From: Gordonia jacobaea
GTDB lineage: Bacteria; Actinomycetota; Actinomycetes; Mycobacteriales; Mycobacteriaceae
NCBI RefSeq assembly: GCF_001186365.1
Contig: NZ_LDTZ01000014.1
Location: forward strand, 1-64,000
Reading direction: 5' to 3'
Length of the DNA stretch: 64,000 bases
Below, piece by piece: positions 52,947 to 61,198 of the stretch. Under the pieces are notes generated by a model. The model had not been told where the DNA came from, searched no databases, and saw nothing but the letters and a program-made list of their open reading frames with translations. How positions within the stretch are numbered: the first letter of the stretch is position 1; each line of letters starts with the position of its first letter. Both the position numbers and the translations under genes were made by a program.

Positions 52947-52992
52947 GCGGATGTGTAAATCTCCTTGCAGGAGCACTCAGATACACATCCGC
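52947..52992. promoter_or_regulatory. 46-bp nested inverted repeat upstream of the SDR gene
   Basis: GCGGATGTGTA (52947-52957) pairs perfectly with TACACATCCGC (52982-52992). Inside lies CTCCT (52961-52965), TGC, AGGAG (52969-52973). The outer 11-bp arms, with palindromic character, look like two binding sites of a dimeric regulator or a cruciform. It sits 125 bases before the SDR start codon (53118). Confidence 0.55.
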
Positions 52993-53117
52993 ACGTGGAC
53001 GATGCCGATTGTGGCAGGCGCACAACTGATTTCGTAGTGGACAGCGCACAGATGGCAGTGCGCAGTCGGCGCCGGCCAAACGATGCCACGGAATCGACAC
53101 ACAGGAGAGGGGCCACA

Positions 53118-53966
53118 GTGGCCACAGGAATGTCGTCAACATCCGATCAGACTTTCGAGGGGCGCACCGCCGTCATCTCAGGCGGTAGCCGCGGTATCGG
53201 TCTTGCGATCGCGACCGCACTCGGAGCACGAGGGGCCAACATCGTGCTGCTGGCCAAGACCGACGCGCCGCACCCGAAGCTCCCCGGCACCATCCACACC
53301 GCCGTCGAGGAGATCGAGGCGGCAGGTGGCAAGGCGACGGGCGTCGTCGGCGATTTGCGCAATGAAGACGACGTCGCGCGTGCCGTGCAGACGGCGGTCG
53401 ACACCTACGGCGGCGTCGATATCTGCATCAACAACGCCAGCGTCCTGAACCTCACGGCAACCGAAGAACTGCCGATCTCACGCTTCGACCTCATGCAGCA
53501 GGTCAACGTCCGTGGGACATTCCTGCTCACCCAGAAATGCCTTCCCTACCTGAGGAAGTCGCCGAGCGCGCACGTGCTCACGCTGTCGCCCCCGCTCAAC
53601 ATGAGCACCGAGTGGCTCGGCAAGCACCCGGGCTACATGCTGGCCAAGTACGGAATGACGCTTGCGGCAATGGGTTTCGCCGCCGAGTATGCCGACTCCG
53701 CCGTCGCGAGCAACTGCCTGTGGCCGGAGTCGACGATCGCGACCGCCGCGGTCCGCAACCTGCTCGGTGGTGACGAGGCCGTCGCGCACTCCCGATCGCC
53801 ACAGATCATGGCCGACGCCGCTGTCGCCGTGCTCTCCAAGGACCCCTCGCAGACGGGGCGGTGCTACCTCGACGTCGAGGTGCTGGCCGAGGACGGCGTC
53901 ACCGACTTCTCGATCTACGGCGGACAGGAGCCGATCGAGTACGACATCTTCGTCGACCCGCGGTAG
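53118..53966 (+). CDS. Short-chain dehydrogenase/reductase (HSDL2-like)
   Basis: A 282-residue SDR. The cofactor motif SGGSRGIGLAIATALGARGA, NNASVLNLTATEE and the active-site YMLAKYGMT (Tyr-x3-Lys) are present. The group is close to hydroxysteroid-dehydrogenase-like proteins (HSDL2), where the catalytic site can be atypical; substrate unknown. The start GTG at 53118 follows AGGAG; a longer frame to 52965 passes through the inverted repeat and is unlikely. An ATG at 53130 is another possible start. Confidence 0.87.
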   Translation: MATGMSSTSDQTFEGRTAVISGGSRGIGLAIATALGARGANIVLLAKTDAPHPKLPGTIHTAVEEIEAAGGKATGVVGDLRNEDDVARAVQTAVDTYGGVDICINNASVLNLTATEELPISRFDLMQQVNVRGTFLLTQKCLPYLRKSPSAHVLTLSPPLNMSTEWLGKHPGYMLAKYGMTLAAMGFAAEYADSAVASNCLWPESTIATAAVRNLLGGDEAVAHSRSPQIMADAAVAVLSKDPSQTGRCYLDVEVLAEDGVTDFSIYGGQEPIEYDIFVDPR

Positions 53967-53983
53967 CCACCCCCGCGCGCCAA

Positions 53984-55570
53984 TCAGTATGTCGCCCACT
54001 CGCCCTGCGCGTAGCGCAGAATGCGCGGGTCCATCAGCGTCGACGGCGGCATGTCGAGTGGTTGCCGGTCGAGCGGAAAGACAGCGGCCGCCGACAGCTC
54101 GGATTCGCTGAGGAAGCGCATCGGCCCCGGTGCGCGCAGGTGAAGCTCCGGTGGTGCGCCCTGGTCGGCGAGAAAGAATCCCCAGTCGCCGAACGACGGG
54201 ACGTCGACGTGGTACGGCGTTATGGCCAGCCCGGCAGAACGCAGCGTCGACCCGATGCACCAGTACGATTTCGGAGCGAAATACGGCGAGCCTGACTGCA
54301 CGACGACCCGACCTCCCGGTGCGGAATGAGCCTTCGCGAGTGAGTAGAACTCCGTCGAATACAGCTTGGCCGTTGCTGATTCGTCCGCGTCGGGCATGTC
54401 GACGATGATCACGTCGTACTGCTCGTGCTGCTGCCGCAACCACGTGAAGGCGTCTGCGGTGACGACGCGTGCACGTGGATCGTTCATGGAGTTCCGGTTC
54501 AACCCGAGCAGTCGAGGATCGGTGCGTGCGAGCTGGATCATCGCGGGATCGAGTTCGACGAGGGTCGGCCGAACACCGGGGTAGCGCAACACTTCTCGTA
54601 GGGCGAGTCCGTCGCCACCACCGAGCACGAGCACCGACGCCGGAGTCGACCCGCCGTCGCTGCTGCGGGCCACCGCGTCGGCCATCGCTGGATGGACGAG
54701 TGCTTCGTGATAACGGTATTCATCGCTCGATGCGAATTGCAGGTCGCCGTTCAGATACAGCCGCGTATCGCGGCCCCCCGAGCCGATACGTCGCTCTGTG
54801 ATCACGATGTCCTGATATTGCGTGCGTTCGGCGGCGACGATCGGGTCCCGATACAGAGCTTGACGCGCGGTGACCTCGAAACGGTCGGCGTAGAGCAGCG
54901 CGGCCACCAACACGGCGATCACCGCGATGGCGGCCGCGCTCAGCACTGCGAACCCGGTGCGCGTCAGCGACTTTCGGAACATCACGAAGACCAGGAAACA
55001 GCCGGCGATGGCGTTGACGAGGCCGACGACGATTGCGCCGCGCAACTGTCCGAACACGGGTAGCAGGACGAACGGAAAGCACAGACCGCCGATGAGTGCT
55101 CCGATGTAGTCGGCGGCGAACAGGTCGGCGACCGCAGAACCCGCCTCCTGCTTGCGAATACGTTGTAGCAGCACCATCAGCAACGGAATCTCCGCGCCGA
55201 TGAGCAGACCCAACACGAAAGCGACCACCACGAGGGCCTGGGTATACAACGACAGATATGCGAACGCCGCGTACAGCGCCAGCACCGACAACCCGCCGAG
55301 CAGTGCGAGCGCGAGCTCGATGGCTGCGAAAGCCGTGACCGCGTGGCGCTGTAGCGGTTTGGCTGCCAGCGAGCCGATGCCCATCGCGAACACCATGACC
55401 GCCAAGACGATCGACGCCTGTGTTGCTGTGTTGCCGATCAGATACGAGCCGAGTGACACCAGCGCCAACTCGTACACGAGCCCGCATGCCGCGCAGACGA
55501 ATACGACGGCGAGCAATCCGACACGGGCGAACCGTGATCGGGGAGCGGTGTGTTCGGCCAGCAGTGTCAC
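53984..55570 (-). CDS. Spermidine-synthase-like protein with N-terminal membrane domain
   Basis: A 528-residue protein. Residues 10-230 form about seven spans; residues 240-528 are a polyamine aminopropyltransferase (SpeE) fold. The nucleotide motif VLVLGGGDGLALREVLRYPG, the VELDPAMI loop and YDVIIVDMPDADESATAKLY are canonical. SpeE moves an aminopropyl group from decarboxylated S-adenosylmethionine to putrescine, but membrane-domain homologues are of uncertain activity. The GTG at 55570 overlaps the DUF350 stop (GTGA), so it is the last gene of the DUF4178-DUF2617-DUF4247-DUF350-SpeE unit. Confidence 0.88.
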   Translation of the reverse strand: MTLLAEHTAPRSRFARVGLLAVVFVCAACGLVYELALVSLGSYLIGNTATQASIVLAVMVFAMGIGSLAAKPLQRHAVTAFAAIELALALLGGLSVLALYAAFAYLSLYTQALVVVAFVLGLLIGAEIPLLMVLLQRIRKQEAGSAVADLFAADYIGALIGGLCFPFVLLPVFGQLRGAIVVGLVNAIAGCFLVFVMFRKSLTRTGFAVLSAAAIAVIAVLVAALLYADRFEVTARQALYRDPIVAAERTQYQDIVITERRIGSGGRDTRLYLNGDLQFASSDEYRYHEALVHPAMADAVARSSDGGSTPASVLVLGGGDGLALREVLRYPGVRPTLVELDPAMIQLARTDPRLLGLNRNSMNDPRARVVTADAFTWLRQQHEQYDVIIVDMPDADESATAKLYSTEFYSLAKAHSAPGGRVVVQSGSPYFAPKSYWCIGSTLRSAGLAITPYHVDVPSFGDWGFFLADQGAPPELHLRAPGPMRFLSESELSAAAVFPLDRQPLDMPPSTLMDPRILRYAQGEWATY

Positions 55571-55998
55571 AGTATGGCAGCGGCGATGATCACTGCGATG
55601 CCGACGTGCGAGATGCCGTGGACCCACACCGCGGGATGGCTTTCTGCCCCGATGACGATCTCACCGAGCTTGCCCGGGGTGAACAGGTCGATGACGAAGA
55701 ACGTCGCGCACATCACCGCCAGACCGATCAGCGTGTAGATGACGGTGTATGTCAACCCGACTGCGAGGCGTCCCTCGCTCGCTGCAATCGCAGCGGTGAC
55801 GATGATCGCGACGGCAATCAGATTGGAGCCGACGAGGATTCCCGCATTGCGGTTGCGGTCGATCCACAGCTGATGACGCAGGTTGCCGGGCGTCAACGCG
55901 TCGATGACCGCGAAAGAGATCAGCATCAGCAAGACCCCGACACCCGCGTAGGCGGCGGCGTAGTAGGTGTTGGTGAGAATCGCGTCGGCCGAGATCAT
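55567..55998 (-). CDS. DUF350 membrane protein (paralogue of 34593-35024)
   Basis: A 143-residue protein with four spans. The family pattern is LWIDRNRNAGILVGSNLIAV and ATFFVIDLFTPGKLGEIVIG. The ATG at 55998 follows GGGAG; the frame to 56052 is unsupported. The length equals that of the other DUF350 gene in the window. In mycobacteria and E. coli (YjfL) the family is linked to spermidine/glutathionylspermidine-type genes. It overlaps the spermidine-synthase-like gene by four bases (GTGA). Confidence 0.9.
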   Translation of the reverse strand: MISADAILTNTYYAAAYAGVGVLLMLISFAVIDALTPGNLRHQLWIDRNRNAGILVGSNLIAVAIIVTAAIAASEGRLAVGLTYTVIYTLIGLAVMCATFFVIDLFTPGKLGEIVIGAESHPAVWVHGISHVGIAVIIAAAIL

Positions 55999-56070
55999 GT
56001 GTGTACTCCCGTGTCTGATGCTTGCTCTGGTCGGACTTCCGTGTGCTGGCACAAACTGCGCCCCGATGTC

Positions 56071-56679
56071 TTACTTTCCGGTTCCAATGCCACCACCGCG
56101 GTTGGAGCTTCCCGACCCGGAGAAGTCGGGCGTCGGGACCCAATAGCCGCCGACGTAGCTGTGATAGTGGTTGTAGCCCGACCGGTAGTCGCGGCTGACC
56201 ATCACCTTGGTTTTGTCTGCGGCATAAGGGAAAAGGCCGATCAGGTAGCCCGGGTACTGCAGAAACTGCGTACCTGCGACGTTGCCCGCCCCGGCAGTGT
56301 CGCCCGCGCGCTGGTCGGTGGGATTCTGGGCCGACGCGAGTTGGGCTGACACAGTCGACGGGTCACCGTCGGCGATGTATGCGTCGACGTCGGACTCGTC
56401 GAGCGAACTGTCGCGCTGATAGTGCGACGTCACGTACGCCCGGGCGTCCCCGCCGCCCGATCCGCGAAATGCGCTGACCGCGCACGAGCCGAGCGCGATC
56501 AACGCGACGATCACGATGAGCGCGATGATCGTGTTACGGATGCGCCGCAGCCTCCGGGTCGGATCAGCCTGCCCCTGTCCCTTCCCCTGCGGCCCGCCTG
56601 ACCAGCCGGGTCCTTGCGGGCCACCCGGGGCGCCAGGCCATTGCCCTCCCGGGTCGTCGCCTCCCGGCGGATAGGTCAT
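56071..56679 (-). CDS. DUF4247-family membrane protein
   Basis: A 202-residue protein. A Pro/Gly/Gln-rich cytoplasmic tail (residues 1-45) precedes one transmembrane span (about 49-70). The external domain (75-202) is a DUF4247 module: DESDVDAYIADGDPSTVSAQL and VMVSRDYRSGYNHYHSYVGGYW. The C-terminal Ser/Gly-rich end may be disordered. It begins inside the DUF2617 stop (four-base overlap) and is followed by DUF350. Conserved with DUF2617/DUF4178 in mycobacteria; function unknown. Confidence 0.85.
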   Translation of the reverse strand: MTYPPGGDDPGGQWPGAPGGPQGPGWSGGPQGKGQGQADPTRRLRRIRNTIIALIVIVALIALGSCAVSAFRGSGGGDARAYVTSHYQRDSSLDESDVDAYIADGDPSTVSAQLASAQNPTDQRAGDTAGAGNVAGTQFLQYPGYLIGLFPYAADKTKVMVSRDYRSGYNHYHSYVGGYWVPTPDFSGSGSSNRGGGIGTGK

Positions 56680-57203
56680 GACCGGACCGCCAGGGCGTCA
56701 CGGTCGATCCGGCTCGACGTGACCACCACCTCGCCCGCCTGCGGATAGGTGTGCCAGGTGCGCCAGACGAGCGCGGCGTCGTCGATGTCGGCGGTCACCG
56801 CCGTCACCGCGAGCTCGTTGCCGGGGAATCGCCCGAGGAGTGCGGGCAACCCGGCGCGCGCATGTCCTTCGACCTCGGATTCGATCTGTTGGAGCAGGTC
56901 GGCCATCGCCGCGGAACTGCACTCGATGACTCGCGACGAGAACACGTAGCCGTCGGCCTGAAAGCTGTCCGGCAGTGCGGTGGTGATGTCTGGCAGGCAG
57001 GCGACCGTCTCGCACAGTTCGTGCGCGTCGTCAGTGATGACGATCTGGTGGCTGGCACCGAGGAGTCGGATGGAGATCGTCAACGCCCCGATCGTGTGAT
57101 CTGCCGCTGCGAGCGGCTCACGCTGCGCGGCGGTCAGCGAGAATCCGAGCTGACCCGCCCGGGTGTCGGAGAACGCGACGTCGAGGTCGGTGAACGGACT
57201 CAC
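56676..57203 (-). CDS. DUF2617-family protein
   Basis: A 175-residue soluble protein of the DUF2617 family, with beta-rich pattern (GALTISIRLLGASHQIVITD). The GTG at 57203 is coupled by a four-base overlap to the DUF4178 stop; an in-frame extension to 57281 is contained in the previous gene and unlikely. Second gene of the operon. Conserved in the same order in M. tuberculosis (Rv2597-Rv2601 from memory); no function known. Confidence 0.83.
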   Translation of the reverse strand: MSPFTDLDVAFSDTRAGQLGFSLTAAQREPLAAADHTIGALTISIRLLGASHQIVITDDAHELCETVACLPDITTALPDSFQADGYVFSSRVIECSSAAMADLLQQIESEVEGHARAGLPALLGRFPGNELAVTAVTADIDDAALVWRTWHTYPQAGEVVVTSSRIDRDALAVRS

Positions 57204-57835
57204 CGCTGCTCCGGGCCCGGATTCGACGGGTAGATCCGGTACTCCGAACGATCGAGCACCTGGCCGCGCGCGCATTCCCACCCGCTGCCGTAATCCTCGA
57301 AGGACAGCCTGTCGCCACCCGCTTCATAGTCGTGATAGCGCATCCGGCCGACCTGCGCCAGACCTGTCGTACCGAACGACGTGAACTGTGCTGAACCCGC
57401 TTCGTCGTTCGTATACCGCCGACCTTCGAGATCGACGTAAGCCGGTCCGGGGGTCACGGTCACGCCGCTGAGCTCCTGCCAGAGGACCACTTCGAGATCC
57501 GGATCGTCCTCCACCGAGATCCAGGCCTTCCGGCCCAGACCGGTGTCGAGGAAGTTCTCGGCCCACGAGAAGCCGTCCTGTGAGAGCTTGAGCGCGCCCC
57601 GGACCGCGAACGTCTCTCCGCGGATCTCGACGAGGTCGCCGGGTTTGAGCTGGCGAGGATCGCCGCGCACGGCGTCGTCGTCTGCGGTCGAGAAGGGATC
57701 ACGCGGCTGGTACGTGCGCGAATACAGCGCGTCCCGCTCGGCTTGCTCGCGCTTTCGTTTGCTCAAGACGTTGAACACGAGCACGACGACGATGATCGCC
57801 AGCAGAGCGATGACGATGATCAGCAGGAATTCCAT
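57200..57835 (-). CDS. DUF4178-family protein, first gene of the SpeE-like operon
   Basis: A 211-residue protein with one N-terminal membrane span (MEFLLIIVIALLAIIVVVLV), a Lys/Arg-rich linker and a DUF4178 domain (LKPGDLVEIRGETFAVRG, then SWAENFLDTGLGRKAWISVE, VLWQELSGVTVTPG, SFEDYGSGWECARGQVL). DUF4178 domains are OB-like or SH3-like and often associated with polyamine-linked modification systems. It faces the promoter region 57836-57966, which carries a long inverted repeat. Translationally linked by overlaps to DUF2617 and on to DUF4247. Confidence 0.87.
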   Translation of the reverse strand: MEFLLIIVIALLAIIVVVLVFNVLSKRKREQAERDALYSRTYQPRDPFSTADDDAVRGDPRQLKPGDLVEIRGETFAVRGALKLSQDGFSWAENFLDTGLGRKAWISVEDDPDLEVVLWQELSGVTVTPGPAYVDLEGRRYTNDEAGSAQFTSFGTTGLAQVGRMRYHDYEAGGDRLSFEDYGSGWECARGQVLDRSEYRIYPSNPGPEQR

Positions 57836-57848
57836 TGGTCAGAGGATA

Positions 57849-57914
57849 GTGCGTCGGGCCGGACATTCGGGGCACCCAGTGTCGGTACCGCGAATGACAT
57901 CCAGCCCGACGCAC
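57849..57914. promoter_or_regulatory. Long inverted repeat upstream of the DUF4178 operon
   Basis: GTGCGTCGGGC (57849-57859) and GCCCGACGCAC (57904-57914) are perfectly complementary with a 44-base interior, in which a smaller ATTCG / CGAAT pair occurs (57865 and 57892). It separates the substrate-binding-protein gene stop (57967) from the DUF4178 start (57835), both on the minus strand, so it could be a terminator or attenuator between two units. Confidence 0.45.
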
Positions 57915-57966
57915 CGTCGCTACCGAACCCGTGTCCTACTGAACCCGGTTCTGCTGAACACCGGTC

Positions 57967-59169
57967 CTACTTGACGTTGGTGTCGATGAACTGGGTCGAG
58001 TACAGCTCGTTCGCGGGGATCTGCGCGGGCAGATCAGATCCGGAGTTGTTGAGCACCGGGATCAACTGATTGATCGACTCCTGCGCCTTCGCCATGTCGA
58101 TGCCGCCCCACACGCCCGCGGCGTCCGGGCCGATGACGCCCTTCTCCTTGAGGATCTTGGCCGAGTACGACGCCTCGCCCTCGCTGTAGGTGCTGAACGA
58201 GACGTCCTGCGAAACCCAATCGGTGATGGTCTTGTTGATCGCGTCGGGGGAGTTCACGTAACTCTTGCCGGTCTGCTGGATCATCGGGATCAGCTTCTGC
58301 AGGCAGGGAGTCAGCTTCTCCATCTTGTCGGGCCGCACACTCACATTCGACGCGTAGACGTCGTAACCGGCGTCGCGGACCATCGCGTAGGCGACGGGCT
58401 TGTCCCACGACGGGGTCTCGTGCTCGTAGGTGTACGGCTCGGAGTTCACGAAGCCCTGCTGCGCGATCGACGGGTCGCCGACGAATCGCGCTGGCGCGCC
58501 GTCGTATCCGGTGTCGAGCTGGCTCTGCTTCAGTAGCCCCTTGGCAACCAGCCATTGCGGGAACACCTGCTCCTTCGACACGACGACGGTGGCGTCGGAC
58601 TTGCCGATATCGGCGATGGTGCGCCAGTCGGGGTGCTTTTCCGGGTCCCACATCAGGATCGACGGGTTGTACTGCAGTAGTGGCGTCAGTGCTACGACCC
58701 GCTGCTTCGAGGCAGCTGAGACGAGCTGGTCGCCGTGGACGAGTCCGAGGTCGATGCTGTCGTCGGCGTGCATCACCGAGGGCACCGACTGGAATCCGAT
58801 CGCGGGACCGCCCGCCCGCAGGGTGATGTCGACGCCGGTGTCCTTGCCGTCGTAGGCGAGCGGGCCGGTGGCCGACTTCTGATTCGCGTCGACGGTGTAT
58901 CCGGGGCCCATCAGCCCGATCACGCCGGCCATATCCGACTGCGGCTGCCACTGGAGTTGCACCACAACGTTTTTCGGGCAGACGGACGCGAGGTTGTATT
59001 CGGCCGGTGCGGACGGCAGCGACTGCGCCGAGCTAGACGACGTCGACGACGAGTCGGTGCACCCGGCGAGTGCGGCGACACACGCGGAGGCGGTTGCCGC
59101 TACGACGGCTGCGCGTACTGACAGTCTGCGACGTCGCGAGGCGACGTGGGACGGCGAAGCTTTGGACAC
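57967..59169 (-). CDS. ABC transporter substrate-binding lipoprotein (NMT1/taurine-like)
   Basis: A 400-residue secreted lipoprotein. The signal peptide ends at lipobox LAGC (Cys37), followed by a Ser-rich linker. The body contains the two-lobe pattern of organic-acid, sulfonate or pyrimidine-precursor binding proteins (SATGPLAYDGKDTGVDI, VVVSKEQVFPQWLVAKGLL, TPCLQKLIPMIQQTGKSYV). The GTG at 59169 has AGGAG at a seven-base gap, so the longer frame to 59379 is a shadow. It is divergent from the ABC ATPase/permease, sharing a 328-base regulatory gap with four ACATGTA-type motifs. Confidence 0.87.
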   Translation of the reverse strand: MSKASPSHVASRRRRLSVRAAVVAATASACVAALAGCTDSSSTSSSSAQSLPSAPAEYNLASVCPKNVVVQLQWQPQSDMAGVIGLMGPGYTVDANQKSATGPLAYDGKDTGVDITLRAGGPAIGFQSVPSVMHADDSIDLGLVHGDQLVSAASKQRVVALTPLLQYNPSILMWDPEKHPDWRTIADIGKSDATVVVSKEQVFPQWLVAKGLLKQSQLDTGYDGAPARFVGDPSIAQQGFVNSEPYTYEHETPSWDKPVAYAMVRDAGYDVYASNVSVRPDKMEKLTPCLQKLIPMIQQTGKSYVNSPDAINKTITDWVSQDVSFSTYSEGEASYSAKILKEKGVIGPDAAGVWGGIDMAKAQESINQLIPVLNNSGSDLPAQIPANELYSTQFIDTNVK

Positions 59170-59497
59170 GGTGGAACTCCTCTTGCGGAAGGGTGAACGA
59201 GACCGACGACGCCGGCCCCTGGAGTGGATTACATGTAAATGTAGGGGTTGCCCGCGGATCGCGCGAGTCCGGTGCATGTAGCGCGGATGGACGGTTCTGA
59301 CACCGTAAAACCACTTCTGACATGCGCTTTGATGGTGCCTCACCTGCGTGTACAGGGTTCGAGCCCGCGGTTCTGTCACATACTGTTTACGTCACGACAC
59401 GCGAGCGCAATGCATGTAACCAACAATCAGAAAGCGAAGTAAGTCCGACTCTTACATGTAGGCGCTCTCATGTGCCGTGGCTCTGATGGATGTACCC
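59170..59497. promoter_or_regulatory. Divergent promoter region with four CATGTA palindromic sites
   Basis: This 328-base gap has no gene. It contains TTACATGTAA (59229-59238), TGCATGTA (59273-59280), TGCATGTAAC (59411-59420) and TTACATGTA (59452-59460). The perfect palindromes and spacing suggest operator sites for a dimeric regulator, most simply the GntR (FCD-type) protein encoded at 62256-62912. Two sites lie near the start of each divergent unit. Confidence 0.6.
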
Positions 59498-60274
59498 ATG
59501 AACCTGATCGACACCGTCAACGACACTGACGCGAGGCATCTCACGAAGGGTGTGATGATCTCGGCGTCGGGAGTATCCAAGCAGTTCGACTCCGGCACAA
59601 TCGCTCTCGCCGACGTCGACCTCGACATCGCCCGTGGCGACTTCGTCGCGATCGTCGGCCCCTCCGGCTGTGGCAAATCGACGCTCCTGCGCATGGCTGC
59701 GGGATTGGAGGCGCCGACAACCGGTAGCGTCGCGCTGGCCACCGATTCGGTCGGCGTGATCTTCCAGGAACCCACATTGCTGCCGTGGCGTTCTGTGCAG
59801 GCCAACGTCGAACTATGTGCCGAGATCGCGGGTGAGTCACGCTCGGAGCGGCGGGAACGTGCCGCCGCGGCCATCGACGCCGTGGGCCTGGCCGGCTTCG
59901 AGAAGCAGCTTCCGCGCACGCTGTCGGGCGGCATGAAGATGCGAGTCTCGTTGGCGCGCATGCTCACCAAAGAACCTGAGGTGATGTTGCTCGACGAGCC
60001 GTTCGGTGCGCTCGACGAGATGACTCGCCTCGACATGCAGGCAGAACTGTTGCGGCTGTACGGCGATCGCGGATTCACCGCGCTGTTCATCACCCATTCG
60101 ATGCCCGAGGCGGTGTTCCTCGCCAACCGGGTGATCGTGATGTCGGCCCGACCGGGCCGAATCGCCGCGGACATCCGCATCGACCTTCCTTATCCCCGTC
60201 AACCCGACGTGCGCTTCGACCCGGCTTTCACGTCGTACGTCGCCGCGATCTCCGAAACACTCCGAGGTGCCTGA
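59498..60274 (+). CDS. ABC transporter ATP-binding subunit (nitrate/sulfonate/taurine family)
   Basis: A 258-residue ATPase: Walker A GPSGCGKSTL, Q-loop VGVIFQEPTLLPWR, signature LSGGMKMRVSLARML, Walker B VMLLDEPFGALDE and H-switch FITHSMPEAV. The short form without extra domains fits the SsuB/TauB group. The start is uncertain: GTG 59477, ATG 59486, ATG 59498 or ATG 59555; I take 59498, with 59555 (GAAGG nearby) the best alternative. Its stop TGA shares an A with the next ATG. Powers import by the permease downstream with the divergent binding protein. Confidence 0.87.
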   Translation: MNLIDTVNDTDARHLTKGVMISASGVSKQFDSGTIALADVDLDIARGDFVAIVGPSGCGKSTLLRMAAGLEAPTTGSVALATDSVGVIFQEPTLLPWRSVQANVELCAEIAGESRSERRERAAAAIDAVGLAGFEKQLPRTLSGGMKMRVSLARMLTKEPEVMLLDEPFGALDEMTRLDMQAELLRLYGDRGFTALFITHSMPEAVFLANRVIVMSARPGRIAADIRIDLPYPRQPDVRFDPAFTSYVAAISETLRGA

Positions 60275-61170
60275 TGACCATCACATCGACTGCAATGACA
60301 CAAGATTCGACGGCGGGCCCCGCTGTCACCACAGCGTCGCCTGCCCCCTCGGCCTCGGGAACCGCGCCAGGCGGTAAGACGACATCGTCGACGAGAGCGC
60401 GGCTGCGCACAGCGGTGCGCATGGTCGCACCGCCCGCGGTGTCTCTCGCTGCGGCGATCGGGCTCTGGTACCTGGTCAGCATGGTGATCCTCTCTCCGCA
60501 GCGGCGCTTCCTCCTTCCGCCGCCGCACGAGGTGTTGACCAACTCGTTGCTCGACAAGGCTCACGTCAACCCAATGCTGGAGGCGCTCTGGGTCACCGCG
60601 AAGGTGAGCCTCGTCGGGTTCCTCTTCGCCGCTGTCATCGGCATCGCGATCGGTGTGCTGATGAGCCGCGGCTCCCTGATGGAGCGCGCCATCTACCCGT
60701 GGGCCGTTGTGCTGCAGGTCATTCCGGTACTCGCGATCGTCCCGCTGATCGGTCTGTGGTTCGGGTACGGCATGGTGGCGCGCACCATCGTGTGTGTCAT
60801 CATCGCGATCTTCCCGATCATCGCCAACACCCACTTCGGGCTCACCTCCGTCGACCGCGGCATGCACGAGCTGTTCACGCTGTCGAAGGCCTCGCGCACC
60901 CAGCGATTGGTGAAACTCGAGTTCCCCGCGGCACTTCCGGCGATGATGACCGGATTCCGCACGGCGTCGGGGCTCGTGGTGGTCGGCGCGATCATCGGCG
61001 ACATGTTCTTCGCGAAGGGCGAACCGGGCATCGGGACTCTGCTCGACGTCTACCGCGCGCGACTGCAATCCGACGATCTCATCGCGGCCATCGTGCTCGC
61101 GTCGTTGTTCGGCATCGCCGTCTTCGCGGTGTTCAGCATGCTCAACGCCGCCGTCGCACGCCGCCGCTAG
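60274..61170 (+). CDS. ABC transporter permease (TauC/SsuC-like)
   Basis: A 298-residue permease with a 45-residue hydrophilic N-terminal arm and six spans. The EAA-like loop is LFTLSKASRTQRLVKLEFPAALPAMMTGFR, quoted in part as SKASRTQRLVKLEFPAALP, and the final AIVLASLFGIAVFAVFSMLN is typical. The start ATG (60274) overlaps the ATPase stop by one base. Together with the ATPase and the divergent binding protein it forms an importer for a small organic acid/heterocycle. 28 bases precede the oxygenase gene. Confidence 0.9.
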   Translation: MTITSTAMTQDSTAGPAVTTASPAPSASGTAPGGKTTSSTRARLRTAVRMVAPPAVSLAAAIGLWYLVSMVILSPQRRFLLPPPHEVLTNSLLDKAHVNPMLEALWVTAKVSLVGFLFAAVIGIAIGVLMSRGSLMERAIYPWAVVLQVIPVLAIVPLIGLWFGYGMVARTIVCVIIAIFPIIANTHFGLTSVDRGMHELFTLSKASRTQRLVKLEFPAALPAMMTGFRTASGLVVVGAIIGDMFFAKGEPGIGTLLDVYRARLQSDDLIAAIVLASLFGIAVFAVFSMLNAAVARRR

Positions 61171-61198
61171 CCGCCGACTCTCACAAGGAACTCCTCAC

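Noticed and set aside
52619..53125. A repetitive frame on the minus strand at the second repeat locus
   Set aside because: Its Arg-Phe-Gly-Ala-Pro repeats arise from the DNA repeat; no start signal.
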